Shown here piece after piece: positions 45,169 through 51,667 of a stretch of 51,667 nucleotides of DNA. Each line of letters begins with the position of its first letter. The first letter of the stretch is position 1. The stretch lies in NCBI GenBank assembly GCA_040388605.1, contig JAZKBN010000042.1, positions 1-51,667 of the forward strand, written 5' to 3'. This DNA is from JAZKBN01 sp040388605. GTDB taxonomy: Bacteria > Bacteroidota > Bacteroidia > Cytophagales > Flexibacteraceae. Made by a program: the position numbers and the translations under genes. The notes under the pieces are model-generated. The model was not told the DNA's origin. It saw only the letters and a program-made list of their open reading frames with translations, and searched no databases.

Positions 45169-46581
45169 ATGAAAAAGGTATTAATACTAATTATTGCGAT
45201 TGCCTGCTTTTTAAAGACAGGTGCACAAACCGTTGTTTGGACAAAGAAGTACCAATGGGATGACCTTTCAACCATAACTGCCATTCAAAAAACCGATGAA
45301 GGTTATTTGGCTAAGGGAATTATTTCCAGCCGTGGCATCAGGTATTATGGTGAAAGTTACCCCAAACCGGTCCTGATTCGTCTTGATGAAAAAGGAGATT
45401 CAATTCAAACAATTGATTTGGATGGATTTGAGCACACTATAACTTTCAATAAAGCCTTAAAGAAATGCCCGAACGGGGATTATTTTGCTGCCGTAAATGT
45501 GGAAGACACTTTACATTATAAAGCCATTCGTCTTTTTAAAGTTAGCCCCATAGGTGAAATTCGATGGTATCTTGATTATTCTGACACATTAAATTGGCTT
45601 GTTAAGGATATGTGTGTGCTGCCCGATGGCGGGGCCGTTTTAATAGGATCTAAGGATGCTGAGCCAACTGCCCTATATCATGGCTTTGCGATTAAAGTAG
45701 ATAAAGACGGCAATGAAAAATGGCGGCAGATTTATACGCCCAGTGTTTATACACGTCCGTATTTTATAAGCGCTTTTTCTGACTCCGCAATGGAAATACA
45801 AAATGGCTTCCTGCTTTCAGGAGGGGCCGGTTCAAGTATTTGGGCAGCCTGGCTGGACTCATTGGGTAATATTAAAGCGGAGCGTAAATACTGGAAAGAC
45901 CCGGGTAATTCAGCTTTAGTATTTGCCGGGGTTATACCTTCGCCCGACCGCACATATATAGCCTGGGGTTCAAATTCTATTTTCAACGCCTATAAATGGT
46001 TTGTCGGTAAATATGATTCTCGCGGCATTAAGTTATGGGGACATGCAGAGTCAGGCCATTGCCGCAGCTTACAGGTAAATAATATAAACCAGGTTATGCT
46101 TGAATATGATTACGGCCAAGGAGGAGCCTGGTTTCGTAAAATTAACCCTGACAGCTCAATAGCAGGCTCGGTTCAGCTTACAGCAAACGCCAGGCAGGAA
46201 ACAGCATTTAATGCCGTTGCCTGGATGGGTGGAGACAGCGCCGTTTTCGCGGGTTATCAAAACAGCCCAACTTTTCCGGGAGATGGTGATATGTACTTCG
46301 TAAAAATAGCCGGCGTAGGCAGCCCCGTTTCCGTAAAACCTTCAATCGTTTCAGAGCCTGTCAGCTTGGTGCCTTACCCCAACCCTGCCAAAGAATCTTT
46401 CTCTTTAAACAGCCGGGTTCCGGGCGAACTTGTTGTTTATAATACTTCGGGGCAGAGTATATCTGTGCACCGTTACGAGCCGGGAGATAAGGCAGATATT
46501 TCAGGGCTTGCGCCGGGGCTGTATTTGTACAGGTTCAGCAGCTCTGTCGGTGTGAGTGCGGGGAAGATTGTGAAGGAATGA
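45169..46581 (+). CDS. Secreted T9SS type A protein, first of a tandem pair
   Basis: A 470-residue secreted protein with signal peptide MKKVLILIIAIACFLKTGAQ. The body has propeller-like repeats (TVVWTKKYQWDD, ... CVLPDGGAVLIGSKD, KVDKDGNEKW, AWGSNSIFNAYKWF) and ends in a T9SS sorting domain (VPYPNPAKESFSLNSRV, GLAPGLYLYRF, SAGKIVKE). It is about 90% identical by eye to the next gene, with exactly the same length, and both are homologous in the body to the protein at 1112. The ATG at 45169 was chosen over 45127, which would put 14 extra residues before the signal peptide. The stop codon overlaps the next start (ATGA). Confidence 0.88.
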   Translation: MKKVLILIIAIACFLKTGAQTVVWTKKYQWDDLSTITAIQKTDEGYLAKGIISSRGIRYYGESYPKPVLIRLDEKGDSIQTIDLDGFEHTITFNKALKKCPNGDYFAAVNVEDTLHYKAIRLFKVSPIGEIRWYLDYSDTLNWLVKDMCVLPDGGAVLIGSKDAEPTALYHGFAIKVDKDGNEKWRQIYTPSVYTRPYFISAFSDSAMEIQNGFLLSGGAGSSIWAAWLDSLGNIKAERKYWKDPGNSALVFAGVIPSPDRTYIAWGSNSIFNAYKWFVGKYDSRGIKLWGHAESGHCRSLQVNNINQVMLEYDYGQGGAWFRKINPDSSIAGSVQLTANARQETAFNAVAWMGGDSAVFAGYQNSPTFPGDGDMYFVKIAGVGSPVSVKPSIVSEPVSLVPYPNPAKESFSLNSRVPGELVVYNTSGQSISVHRYEPGDKADISGLAPGLYLYRFSSSVGVSAGKIVKE

Positions 46582-47990
46582 AAAAAGTTCTGTTGCTCAT
46601 TATTATACTTATTAGTTCTTTGGACGCCTATACCCAAACTGTTGTTTGGACAAAGAAGTACCAGTGGGACAATCTTTCAACCATAACAGCCATTCAAAAG
46701 ACCGATGAAGGTTATTTGGCTAAAGGAATTATTTCCAGCCGTGGTTTGAGGTACTACGGGGAAAGCTACCCCAAACCGGTCCTGATTCGTCTGGATGAAA
46801 ACGGGGATTCAATTCAAACAATTGATTTGGATGGATTCGAGCATATTATAATTTCCAATAAAGCCTTAAAGAAGTGCCCTGACGGGGATTACTTTACTGC
46901 CTTAAATGTGGAAGATACCTTAGGTTATAAGGCAATACGCCTGTTTAAAATTAGCCCCATTGGTGAAATTCGTTGGTATCTTGATTATTCTGATACTTTA
47001 AATTGGCTTGTTAAGGATATGTGTGTGCTGCCTGACGGAAGTGCCGTATTAATTGGCTCTAAGGACGCAGAGCCTGCTGCTTTATATCATGGTTTTGCAA
47101 TTAAGGTAGATAAAGACGGCAATGAAAAATGGCGACAGATTTATACGCCCAGTATTTATACATGTCCGTATTTTATAAGCGCTTTTTCTAACTCCGCAAT
47201 GGAAATACAAAATGGTTTCCTGCTTTCTGGAGGGGCCGGTTCAAGCATTTGGGCAGTCTGGCTTGATTCATTGGGTAATATTAAAGCAGAGCGTAAATAC
47301 TGGAAGGATCCGGGGAATTCAGCCTTAATATTTGCAGGGCTTATTCCTTTGCCCGATGGCACATATATAGCTTGGGGTTCAAATTCTATTTTCAACGCTT
47401 ATAAATGGTTTGTCGGTAAATATGATTCCCGGGGAGTTAAAATATGGGGGCATGCAGAAGCCGGCTGTTGCCGCAGCTTACAGGTAAATAATATAGGCCA
47501 AGTCTTGCTTGAATATGATTATGGCCAGGGGGGCGCCTGGTTTCGCAAAATTAATCCTGACAGCTCTATAGCCGGCTCGGTTCAGCTTACAGCAAATGCC
47601 AGGCAGGAAACAGCATTTAATGCAGTTGCCTGGATGGGCGGAGACAGCGCCGTTTTCGCGGGTTATCAAAACAATCCAGTTTTTCCAGGGTATCCCGACT
47701 TCTACTTCGTAAAAATGGCCGGTGTAGGCAGCCCCGTTTCCGTAAAGCCTTCCATTGTTTCAGAGCCATTGCATCTTCTACCTTACCCCAACCCTGCCAA
47801 AGAATCTTTCTCTTTAAACAGCCGGGTAGCGGGCGAGCTTGTTGTTTATAATACTTCGGGGCAGAGTATATCTGTGCACCGGTATGAGCCGGGAGATAAG
47901 GCAGATATTTCGGGGCTTGCGCCGGGGCTGTATTTGTACAGGTTCAGCAGCTCTGTCGGGGTGAGTGCGGGGAAAATTGTGAAGGAATAA
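46578..47990 (+). CDS. Secreted T9SS type A protein, second of a tandem pair
   Basis: A 470-residue paralogue of the preceding protein, 1413 bp like it and with no indel between them. The ATG overlaps the upstream stop codon by 4 nt, so the two are translationally coupled. The signal peptide (MKKVLLLIIILISSLDAYTQ) has diverged most; the sorting domain is almost unchanged (PYPNPAKESFSLNSRVAGEL ... SAGKIVKE). Most changes are conservative (I/V/L, D/N, S/A), as in a duplicate kept under selection. Substitutions at R/C, H/C and D/Y positions on the body might alter ligand contacts. Ligand and role are unknown. Confidence 0.88.
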   Translation: MKKVLLLIIILISSLDAYTQTVVWTKKYQWDNLSTITAIQKTDEGYLAKGIISSRGLRYYGESYPKPVLIRLDENGDSIQTIDLDGFEHIIISNKALKKCPDGDYFTALNVEDTLGYKAIRLFKISPIGEIRWYLDYSDTLNWLVKDMCVLPDGSAVLIGSKDAEPAALYHGFAIKVDKDGNEKWRQIYTPSIYTCPYFISAFSNSAMEIQNGFLLSGGAGSSIWAVWLDSLGNIKAERKYWKDPGNSALIFAGLIPLPDGTYIAWGSNSIFNAYKWFVGKYDSRGVKIWGHAEAGCCRSLQVNNIGQVLLEYDYGQGGAWFRKINPDSSIAGSVQLTANARQETAFNAVAWMGGDSAVFAGYQNNPVFPGYPDFYFVKMAGVGSPVSVKPSIVSEPLHLLPYPNPAKESFSLNSRVAGELVVYNTSGQSISVHRYEPGDKADISGLAPGLYLYRFSSSVGVSAGKIVKE

Positions 47991-48318
47991 TTTCACCCCT
48001 GCTATAGCCTCCTGCAATAAGGCATATTCATGCCGCGTTAATGCCTTGTGCCTGCGGGCAGCAGGAAAAGTATATCGGCAGAATTTTATGCGGCGCTGCC
48101 GGGAGCCGGGCTAATTTTGCAGGGCTTTATTTGGTACAATACCGTACGAATCATGTTATTTTCCGTCGTTTTCAGCCTAACATTTTGCCCGCCGGCAATT
48201 AATTGATATTATTGCGCTTGCTAACGAAAACTGCAGCCCTGCCCATGGCACAGCCGCAGCCGAGTTGGCACCTCAACAACCCCCGAAACACCCCCTTTAA
48301 CAAATTACCTTAACCTGA
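47991..48318. other. 328-bp intergenic region ahead of exbB
   Basis: No gene is seen. AAGGCAT (48019-48025) pairs with ATGCCTT (48041-48047), inside an outer CCTGC/GCAGG pair (48011-48015, 48061-48065), a possible terminator of the tandem pair without a T run. A TAATTTTG box lies at 48112-48119. Confidence 0.45.
48112..48119 (+). promoter_or_regulatory. Possible -7 box of the exb-ton cluster
   Basis: TAATTTTG fits TAnnTTTG. Upstream, TTTTATG at 48084-48090 is a poor match to the -33 box at a 21-bp spacing. It would give a leader of ~190 nt. Confidence 0.3.
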
Positions 48319-49167
48319 ATGGAAACTAAAACAACGGCGCCGGTTACTCCAAAAGCCGCTGAAGCATCACCCAGCCCTATCAAGTCTTTTCTTTCGGGCA
48401 TTATTATTGTCCTTATCATAATAATAGCGGTTCTGCTGTACAACTTTGTGCTAGGCAGCCCCTCTAACTTCGAAGGCGGAGACACAAGCCACCACCCCGT
48501 GGCCGAAGGCGCAGCCCACTGGTTAGGTACCGTTTACAAAGGCGGGCCCATTGTGCCTATACTTATGTCTTTCTTCCTGATGGTTATCACTTTTTCCATC
48601 GAGCGTTTTATCATGATTTCTGCAGCTACCGGCAGCGGAAGCGTAGCCAACTTTGTTCGCAGCATTAAGCAGAAGCTTGCCACCGGCAACGTAAATGCAG
48701 CCATTGCTGAATGCGATCGCCAGAAAGGCTCAGTAGGTAACGTGCTAAAAGCCGTACTGAACAAATACAACGATGTTTTCAACGAAGACGGCATGACCAA
48801 GGACCAAAAAGTGCTTGCCCTGCAAAAAGAGCTTGAAGACAGCACATCGCTTGAGTTGCCAATGCTTGAGAAAAACCTTACCATTATTGCAACCCTTGCT
48901 TCGGTAGCCACGCTTACCGGTCTGCTGGGTACTGTAATTGGTATGATTAAGGCATTCGCGGCGCTTGCACAGGCCGGTGCGCCAGATGCGGCGGCTCTTT
49001 CTAACGGTATCTCTGAGGCCCTTATTAACACGGCGCTTGGTATTGGTACATCGGCATTCGCCATTATTTTCTATAACTACTTCACCAGCAAAATTGATGA
49101 GCTTACTTACAGCATCGACGAAGCCGGTTTCAGCATTCAGCAGAGCTTCTCTGCCCGCGTGAAGTAA
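48319..49167 (+). CDS. exbB: MotA/TolQ/ExbB proton channel family protein
   Basis: A 282-residue inner-membrane protein and proton-channel subunit of the energiser that drives TonB. Membrane segments lie near residues 25-47, 77-97, 183-205 and 225-247. The family core is PMLEKNLTIIATLASVATLTGLLGTVIGMIKAF, followed by ISEALINTALGIGTSAFAI, with the Thr residues of the channel lining. The N-terminal extra segment (before IVPILMSFF) is usual in Bacteroidota. It is the first of four genes exbB-exbD-exbD-tonB on one strand, and is 76 bp before the first exbD. Confidence 0.94.
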   Translation: METKTTAPVTPKAAEASPSPIKSFLSGIIIVLIIIIAVLLYNFVLGSPSNFEGGDTSHHPVAEGAAHWLGTVYKGGPIVPILMSFFLMVITFSIERFIMISAATGSGSVANFVRSIKQKLATGNVNAAIAECDRQKGSVGNVLKAVLNKYNDVFNEDGMTKDQKVLALQKELEDSTSLELPMLEKNLTIIATLASVATLTGLLGTVIGMIKAFAALAQAGAPDAAALSNGISEALINTALGIGTSAFAIIFYNYFTSKIDELTYSIDEAGFSIQQSFSARVK

Positions 49168-49243
49168 TTATTCATACCAATGATATTGTAAGCGCCCGGC
49201 TGTTCCCGGCCGGGTGCATAAATATATAAGCAACGCACAGGCA

Positions 49244-49862
49244 ATGCCCAAAGTTAAAATCCCAAGGAAGAACATCTCGCTGGACATGACCGCCATGTGC
49301 GACATGGCCTTCCTGCTGCTGAGCTTCTTTATGCTCACCACCAGCTTTAAGCCCGATGACCCGGTTGTTGTTGACACCCCTTCGTCTATCTCTAAGGTAA
49401 AGCTGCCCGATGCCGATTTGATGACCATAGCCATCGATAAAAACGGTATCGTGTTTTTCGCCGTAGATGCGCAGCCCACCCGCGAATCTATGCTGAACAG
49501 CATGGCAGGCAAATACCAGTTGTCTTTTACCCCGAAGCAGATACAGCAATTCTCCCTGATGTCGGCTTTTGGAGTGCCTGTTAACCAATTGCCCGGCCTG
49601 CTTGATTTACCATCGGGCAGCCGCTCAAAAGTAAAGCAACCCGGCATTCCTATAGACTCTGCCGATAACCAATTGCGTGACTGGATAGCGTTTGCACGTT
49701 ATGCAAATCCTAAAATGCGTATAGCCATCCGTGGCNNNNNNNNNNAGCCACTACGATGTTGCCAAGAAAATTATAAGCACCCTGCAGGATCAGAACATTA
49801 ACAAGTTCAACCTGATTACCGACCTTGAAGAAAGGCCGGGTAAAAAGGAGTCGGCACTGTAA
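49244..49862 (+). CDS. exbD: ExbD family biopolymer transport protein, first copy (with N gap)
   Basis: About 205 residues. The inner-membrane anchor has SLDMTAMCDMAFLLLSFFML with the conserved channel Asp in CDMAFL; the rest is periplasmic. A 10-N gap at 49736-49745 breaks the reading frame: before it the frame ends ...KMRIAIRG, and after it the true frame is SHYDVAKKIIS..., ending KKESAL at 49862. Both sides start at codon boundaries, so the real missing length is a multiple of three (9 or 12 bases likely), and the gene is probably whole. The apparent product that ends near 49801 is an artefact. The ATG at 49244 gives MPKVKIPRKN, the usual start; a GTG at 49214 is possible. It partners ExbB and the second ExbD. 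Confidence 0.9.
49736..49745. other. Assembly gap (10 N) inside exbD
   Basis: The 10-N run cannot be the true gap length, because the coding frame on the two sides fits only if the missing length is a multiple of three. It is therefore a placeholder. Confidence 0.9.
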
Positions 49863-50054
49863 TAAATACGGTATGAACGCCTGAAGCCTGTTGGCTGAAA
49901 AAGGGCTTCTTAAACCGGTAAAATTTGAAATGCTTCCTTTTGGCTGTCCTGTTTACAAGCGGCACCAAGGTTGCTGAACCCGATACAACCCCAAAATAAC
50001 CTTTTGCAAGGCAGGCGGTAATAACCGTAATGCCTGCCCGAAAAGCCGAATACA

Positions 50055-50594
50055 ATGGCAGAAATAGACAGCAGTGGCGGGGGTAAGAAAAAGGGCCCCA
50101 AGAAAGTAAGTACCAAAGTCGACATGACACCCATGGTTGACCTTGCGTTCCTGCTCATTACCTTCTTCATGCTTACAACCACGTTTGCAAAACCGCAAAC
50201 CATGGAAGTAAACATGCCCGATAAAACCCAAAAGAAAGACGAGACAAGCGATATTAAAGAGTCTTTGGCCATGGTAATCATTATGGCCGAGGATAATCGT
50301 TTGTTTTATTATACAGGCATTAAAGCCCCCGAAGTGCGTGAAGCCGTTTACGGCGGCGCATCAGGCGGCGCTTTGCCCGGCATACGTTCAGTTATCACCA
50401 AGAAGCTGAAAGAAACGAGCGACAAGGCATTCTTCGTAATTAAAGCCAAAGACAAAAGCACCTACCTGAACCTGGTAGATGTGCTTGACGAAATGGCCAT
50501 TACCAATGCCCCCAGCTACGCCATTGCCGATATTACGCCCGAAGACGTTGAGCTCGTTGATAAGGCCAAGGCTGCAGCCCCTGCACCTAAATAA
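50055..50594 (+). CDS. exbD: ExbD family biopolymer transport protein, second copy
   Basis: A 179-residue paralogue of the preceding ExbD. After a lysine-rich cytoplasmic N-terminus (GGGKKKGPKK), VDMTPMVDLAFLLITFFML forms the membrane anchor with the conserved Asp. The periplasmic domain includes ESLAMVIIMAEDNRLFYY and DKAFFVIKAKDKSTYLNLVD, and the end is Ala/Pro-rich. Two or three ExbD copies next to one ExbB are common in Bacteroidota. It lies ~190 bp after the first exbD and ~175 bp before tonB, wide spacings for an operon, so internal promoters may exist. Confidence 0.93.
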   Translation: MAEIDSSGGGKKKGPKKVSTKVDMTPMVDLAFLLITFFMLTTTFAKPQTMEVNMPDKTQKKDETSDIKESLAMVIIMAEDNRLFYYTGIKAPEVREAVYGGASGGALPGIRSVITKKLKETSDKAFFVIKAKDKSTYLNLVDVLDEMAITNAPSYAIADITPEDVELVDKAKAAAPAPK

Positions 50595-50768
50595 GCAGGC
50601 TCTTTCTTTTGCTCAAATCAGGCCTTTTAAGGCTTATTAAAAGCAAAGGAATTCGGGTTTTGCACCCGGCCTGAATTAAAATTTTGGAAACTTAATTGGC
50701 CCCGCATTTGCCCATCCTATTCAGGCAGGCAGCCGCCAATAACCCCGACAATTACATAACAGCATATC

Positions 50769-51560
50769 ATGCTTGATTATAATTCCAAAAATATAACCCT
50801 CGACGATATAGTTTTTGAGAACAGGAACAAGACCTACGGGGCTTACCTTATCAGGAAACTATACGACGATAACGTGCTTAAGGCGCTCGCTATTGCCGGA
50901 ACTTTATTTGTGCTGGCTATTGCCGGCCCAATAGTTTACGCATCGCTGAAGCCGGTTGAGGAAGCGCCTGTGGAGGAAATTGTAAGGGAAGTTAACCTTG
51001 CGCCCCCGCCGCCCATGCCAAGCGCGCCGCCTCCGCCGCAGGTTACTACCGTTAAATTCCTTCCGCCGGAAATTAAGCCCGACGAGGAAGTGAAGGAAGA
51101 CCCGCCTAAGCAGGAAGAGCTGGTTAAGGCTGTTGCCGGTACCGAATCTGTTAAAGGTGACTCTACCGCCGACCCCAATACCCTGGTAATTGAGCCCGGT
51201 GACGGCGGAAACGGTGTAATTGCCCCGCCTGCCGAAGAAATTTTCACTGTTGTTGAACAGCCTGCTTCTTTCCCCGGCGGACCCGAGGAAATGATGAAGT
51301 TCCTCAAGAAGAACATTAAATACCCTTATCGTGCCCAAAAGGCAGAAGTTTCCGGCCGCGTGTTCGTAGAATTCGTAGTGGGGCAGGACGGTAAGATTCG
51401 TGATATTAAAGTGGCCCGCGGTATCGGCTACGGCTGCGACGAAGAGGCCATTCGCGTTGTAGGCATGATGCCCGACTGGAGCCCGCCAAAACAAGCTGGC
51501 CGTAACGTAAGCCAGAAAATGATTATCCCTGTTAACTACAAGCTGGGAGATTCTAACTAA
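50769..51560 (+). CDS. tonB: TonB family energy-transducing protein
   Basis: A 263-residue protein with a cytoplasmic N-terminus typical of Bacteroidota TonB (LDDIVFENRNKTYGAYLIRK), a membrane segment at ~39-60, a Pro/Glu-rich periplasmic spacer (~63-125: APPPPMPSAPPPPQ, then PPEIKPDEEVKEDPPKQEE), and the C-terminal TonB domain (~165-260): ASFPGGPEEMMKFLKKNIKY, YRAQKAEVSGRVFVEFVVGQ, IPVNYKL. The domain contacts outer-membrane TonB-dependent receptors such as SusC-like transporters and passes on the energy of ExbB/ExbD. No receptor gene is in the window. A terminator follows. Confidence 0.95.
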   Translation: MLDYNSKNITLDDIVFENRNKTYGAYLIRKLYDDNVLKALAIAGTLFVLAIAGPIVYASLKPVEEAPVEEIVREVNLAPPPPMPSAPPPPQVTTVKFLPPEIKPDEEVKEDPPKQEELVKAVAGTESVKGDSTADPNTLVIEPGDGGNGVIAPPAEEIFTVVEQPASFPGGPEEMMKFLKKNIKYPYRAQKAEVSGRVFVEFVVGQDGKIRDIKVARGIGYGCDEEAIRVVGMMPDWSPPKQAGRNVSQKMIIPVNYKLGDSN

Positions 51561-51581
51561 GGCCTGAAAAGCAGAAATTGC

Positions 51582-51607
51582 AAAAGCACCTCGGAAGGGG
51601 TGCTTTT
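51582..51607 (+). terminator. Intrinsic terminator of tonB
   Basis: AAAAGCACC (51582-51590) pairs with GGTGCTTTT (51599-51607) around TCGGAAGG, followed by TGCGTTTG. Confidence 0.75.
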
Positions 51608-51613
51608 TGCGTT

Positions 51614-51667
51614 TGTCCCGTCCTAAAAAAAGGTTGACCGTAAAACGTTAACCTATGGGAAAAGAAC
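51614..51667 (+). mobile_element. Possible left end of an insertion sequence, cut by the window edge
   Basis: TGTCCCGTCC begins just after the tonB terminator, followed by AAAAAAAGGTTGACC and GTTAACC, and by an ATG at 51655 (M-G-K-E...) that runs off the window. A TG-start, GTTGACC-containing end with a reading frame ~40 nt inside looks like the end of an IS3/IS481-type element. Too little is visible to prove it, and the right end and transposase are not in view. Confidence 0.3.

Larger units (their letters stand above)
45169..47990 (+). repeat. Tandem gene duplication, two 1413-bp copies
   Basis: The two copies are identical in length and highly similar along their whole length at DNA level, including long runs without change (for example the sorting-domain region near 46390-46560 and 47790-47970). 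They overlap by 4 bp, so the duplication junction fell exactly at the stop/start codons. Confidence 0.9.

Noticed and set aside
49214..49801. Frameshifted, truncated exbD
   Set aside because: The shift happens exactly at the 10-N gap, and intact ExbD sequence resumes in another frame behind it; it is an assembly artefact.
1..51667. tRNA, rRNA and prophage genes
   Set aside because: I looked for T-loop GGTTCGA-type segments with paired acceptor ends, rRNA cores and phage structural genes and found none that hold up by eye; a tRNAscan or similar run would be decisive.

Overview
The window looks like a chromosomal scaffold of a member of the Bacteroidota, most likely of the Chitinophagales/Sphingobacteriales type. 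The evidence is six secreted proteins with type IX secretion (T9SS) C-terminal sorting domains, a Bacteroidota-type exbB-exbD-exbD-tonB cluster, a TamL-like lipoprotein form of the TamA/BamA outer-membrane family, a lipoprotein with an acidic stretch after the lipobox Cys, near-absence of Shine-Dalgarno sequences, and several TAnnTTTG promoter-like boxes. Three runs of exactly 10 N (24766-24775, 44768-44777, 49736-49745) mark scaffold gaps inside polA, a giant surface protein and exbD, so this is probably a draft or metagenome assembly.

Layout. 1-8 kb is mostly housekeeping: a DUF3267 membrane metallopeptidase-like protein, a T9SS cargo, a DUF1569 protein, a VOC protein, pheS, a diverged transaldolase-like protein fused to a CBS pair, a KdsC-like HAD phosphatase and an NTF2-like protein. 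8.3-16.8 kb is one gene for a 2837-residue secreted protein made of four propeller-FN3 modules (28 VCBS/FG-GAP blades in four groups of seven) plus a T9SS tail. 17-21 kb carries an alkyltransferase-like protein, D-lactate dehydrogenase and kbl. 20.6-28.6 kb is a minus-strand run of two glycosyltransferase-like genes, polA and a DUF2079 membrane protein. 28.7-33.2 kb has a small unknown protein, a surface-type lipoprotein, and a HupE/UreJ-like plus DUF3500-T9SS gene pair. 33.9-38.5 kb has anmK, tamL and a divergent SpoU rRNA methyltransferase. 38.7-48.0 kb is a surface-protein island: a 2144-residue ice-binding-like/beta-helix protein and two tandem, about 90% identical T9SS proteins whose third relative lies at 1.1-2.6 kb. 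48.3-51.6 kb is exbB-exbD-exbD-tonB, followed by what may be the edge of an insertion sequence at the window end.

How it fits together. The Exb/Ton genes would energise outer-membrane uptake, TamL serves outer-membrane assembly, and the large T9SS proteins are surface or secreted products. No T9SS machinery gene (gld, por, spr) lies in the window, so the cargo genes are scattered from their secretion system. I see no tRNA, rRNA, CRISPR array or prophage. The points most worth following up are the transaldolase-CBS/KdsC-like pair with altered active-site residues, the 4x7 blade architecture of the giant VCBS protein, the swap of sorting domains between T9SS paralogues, and the HupE-DUF3500 pair.
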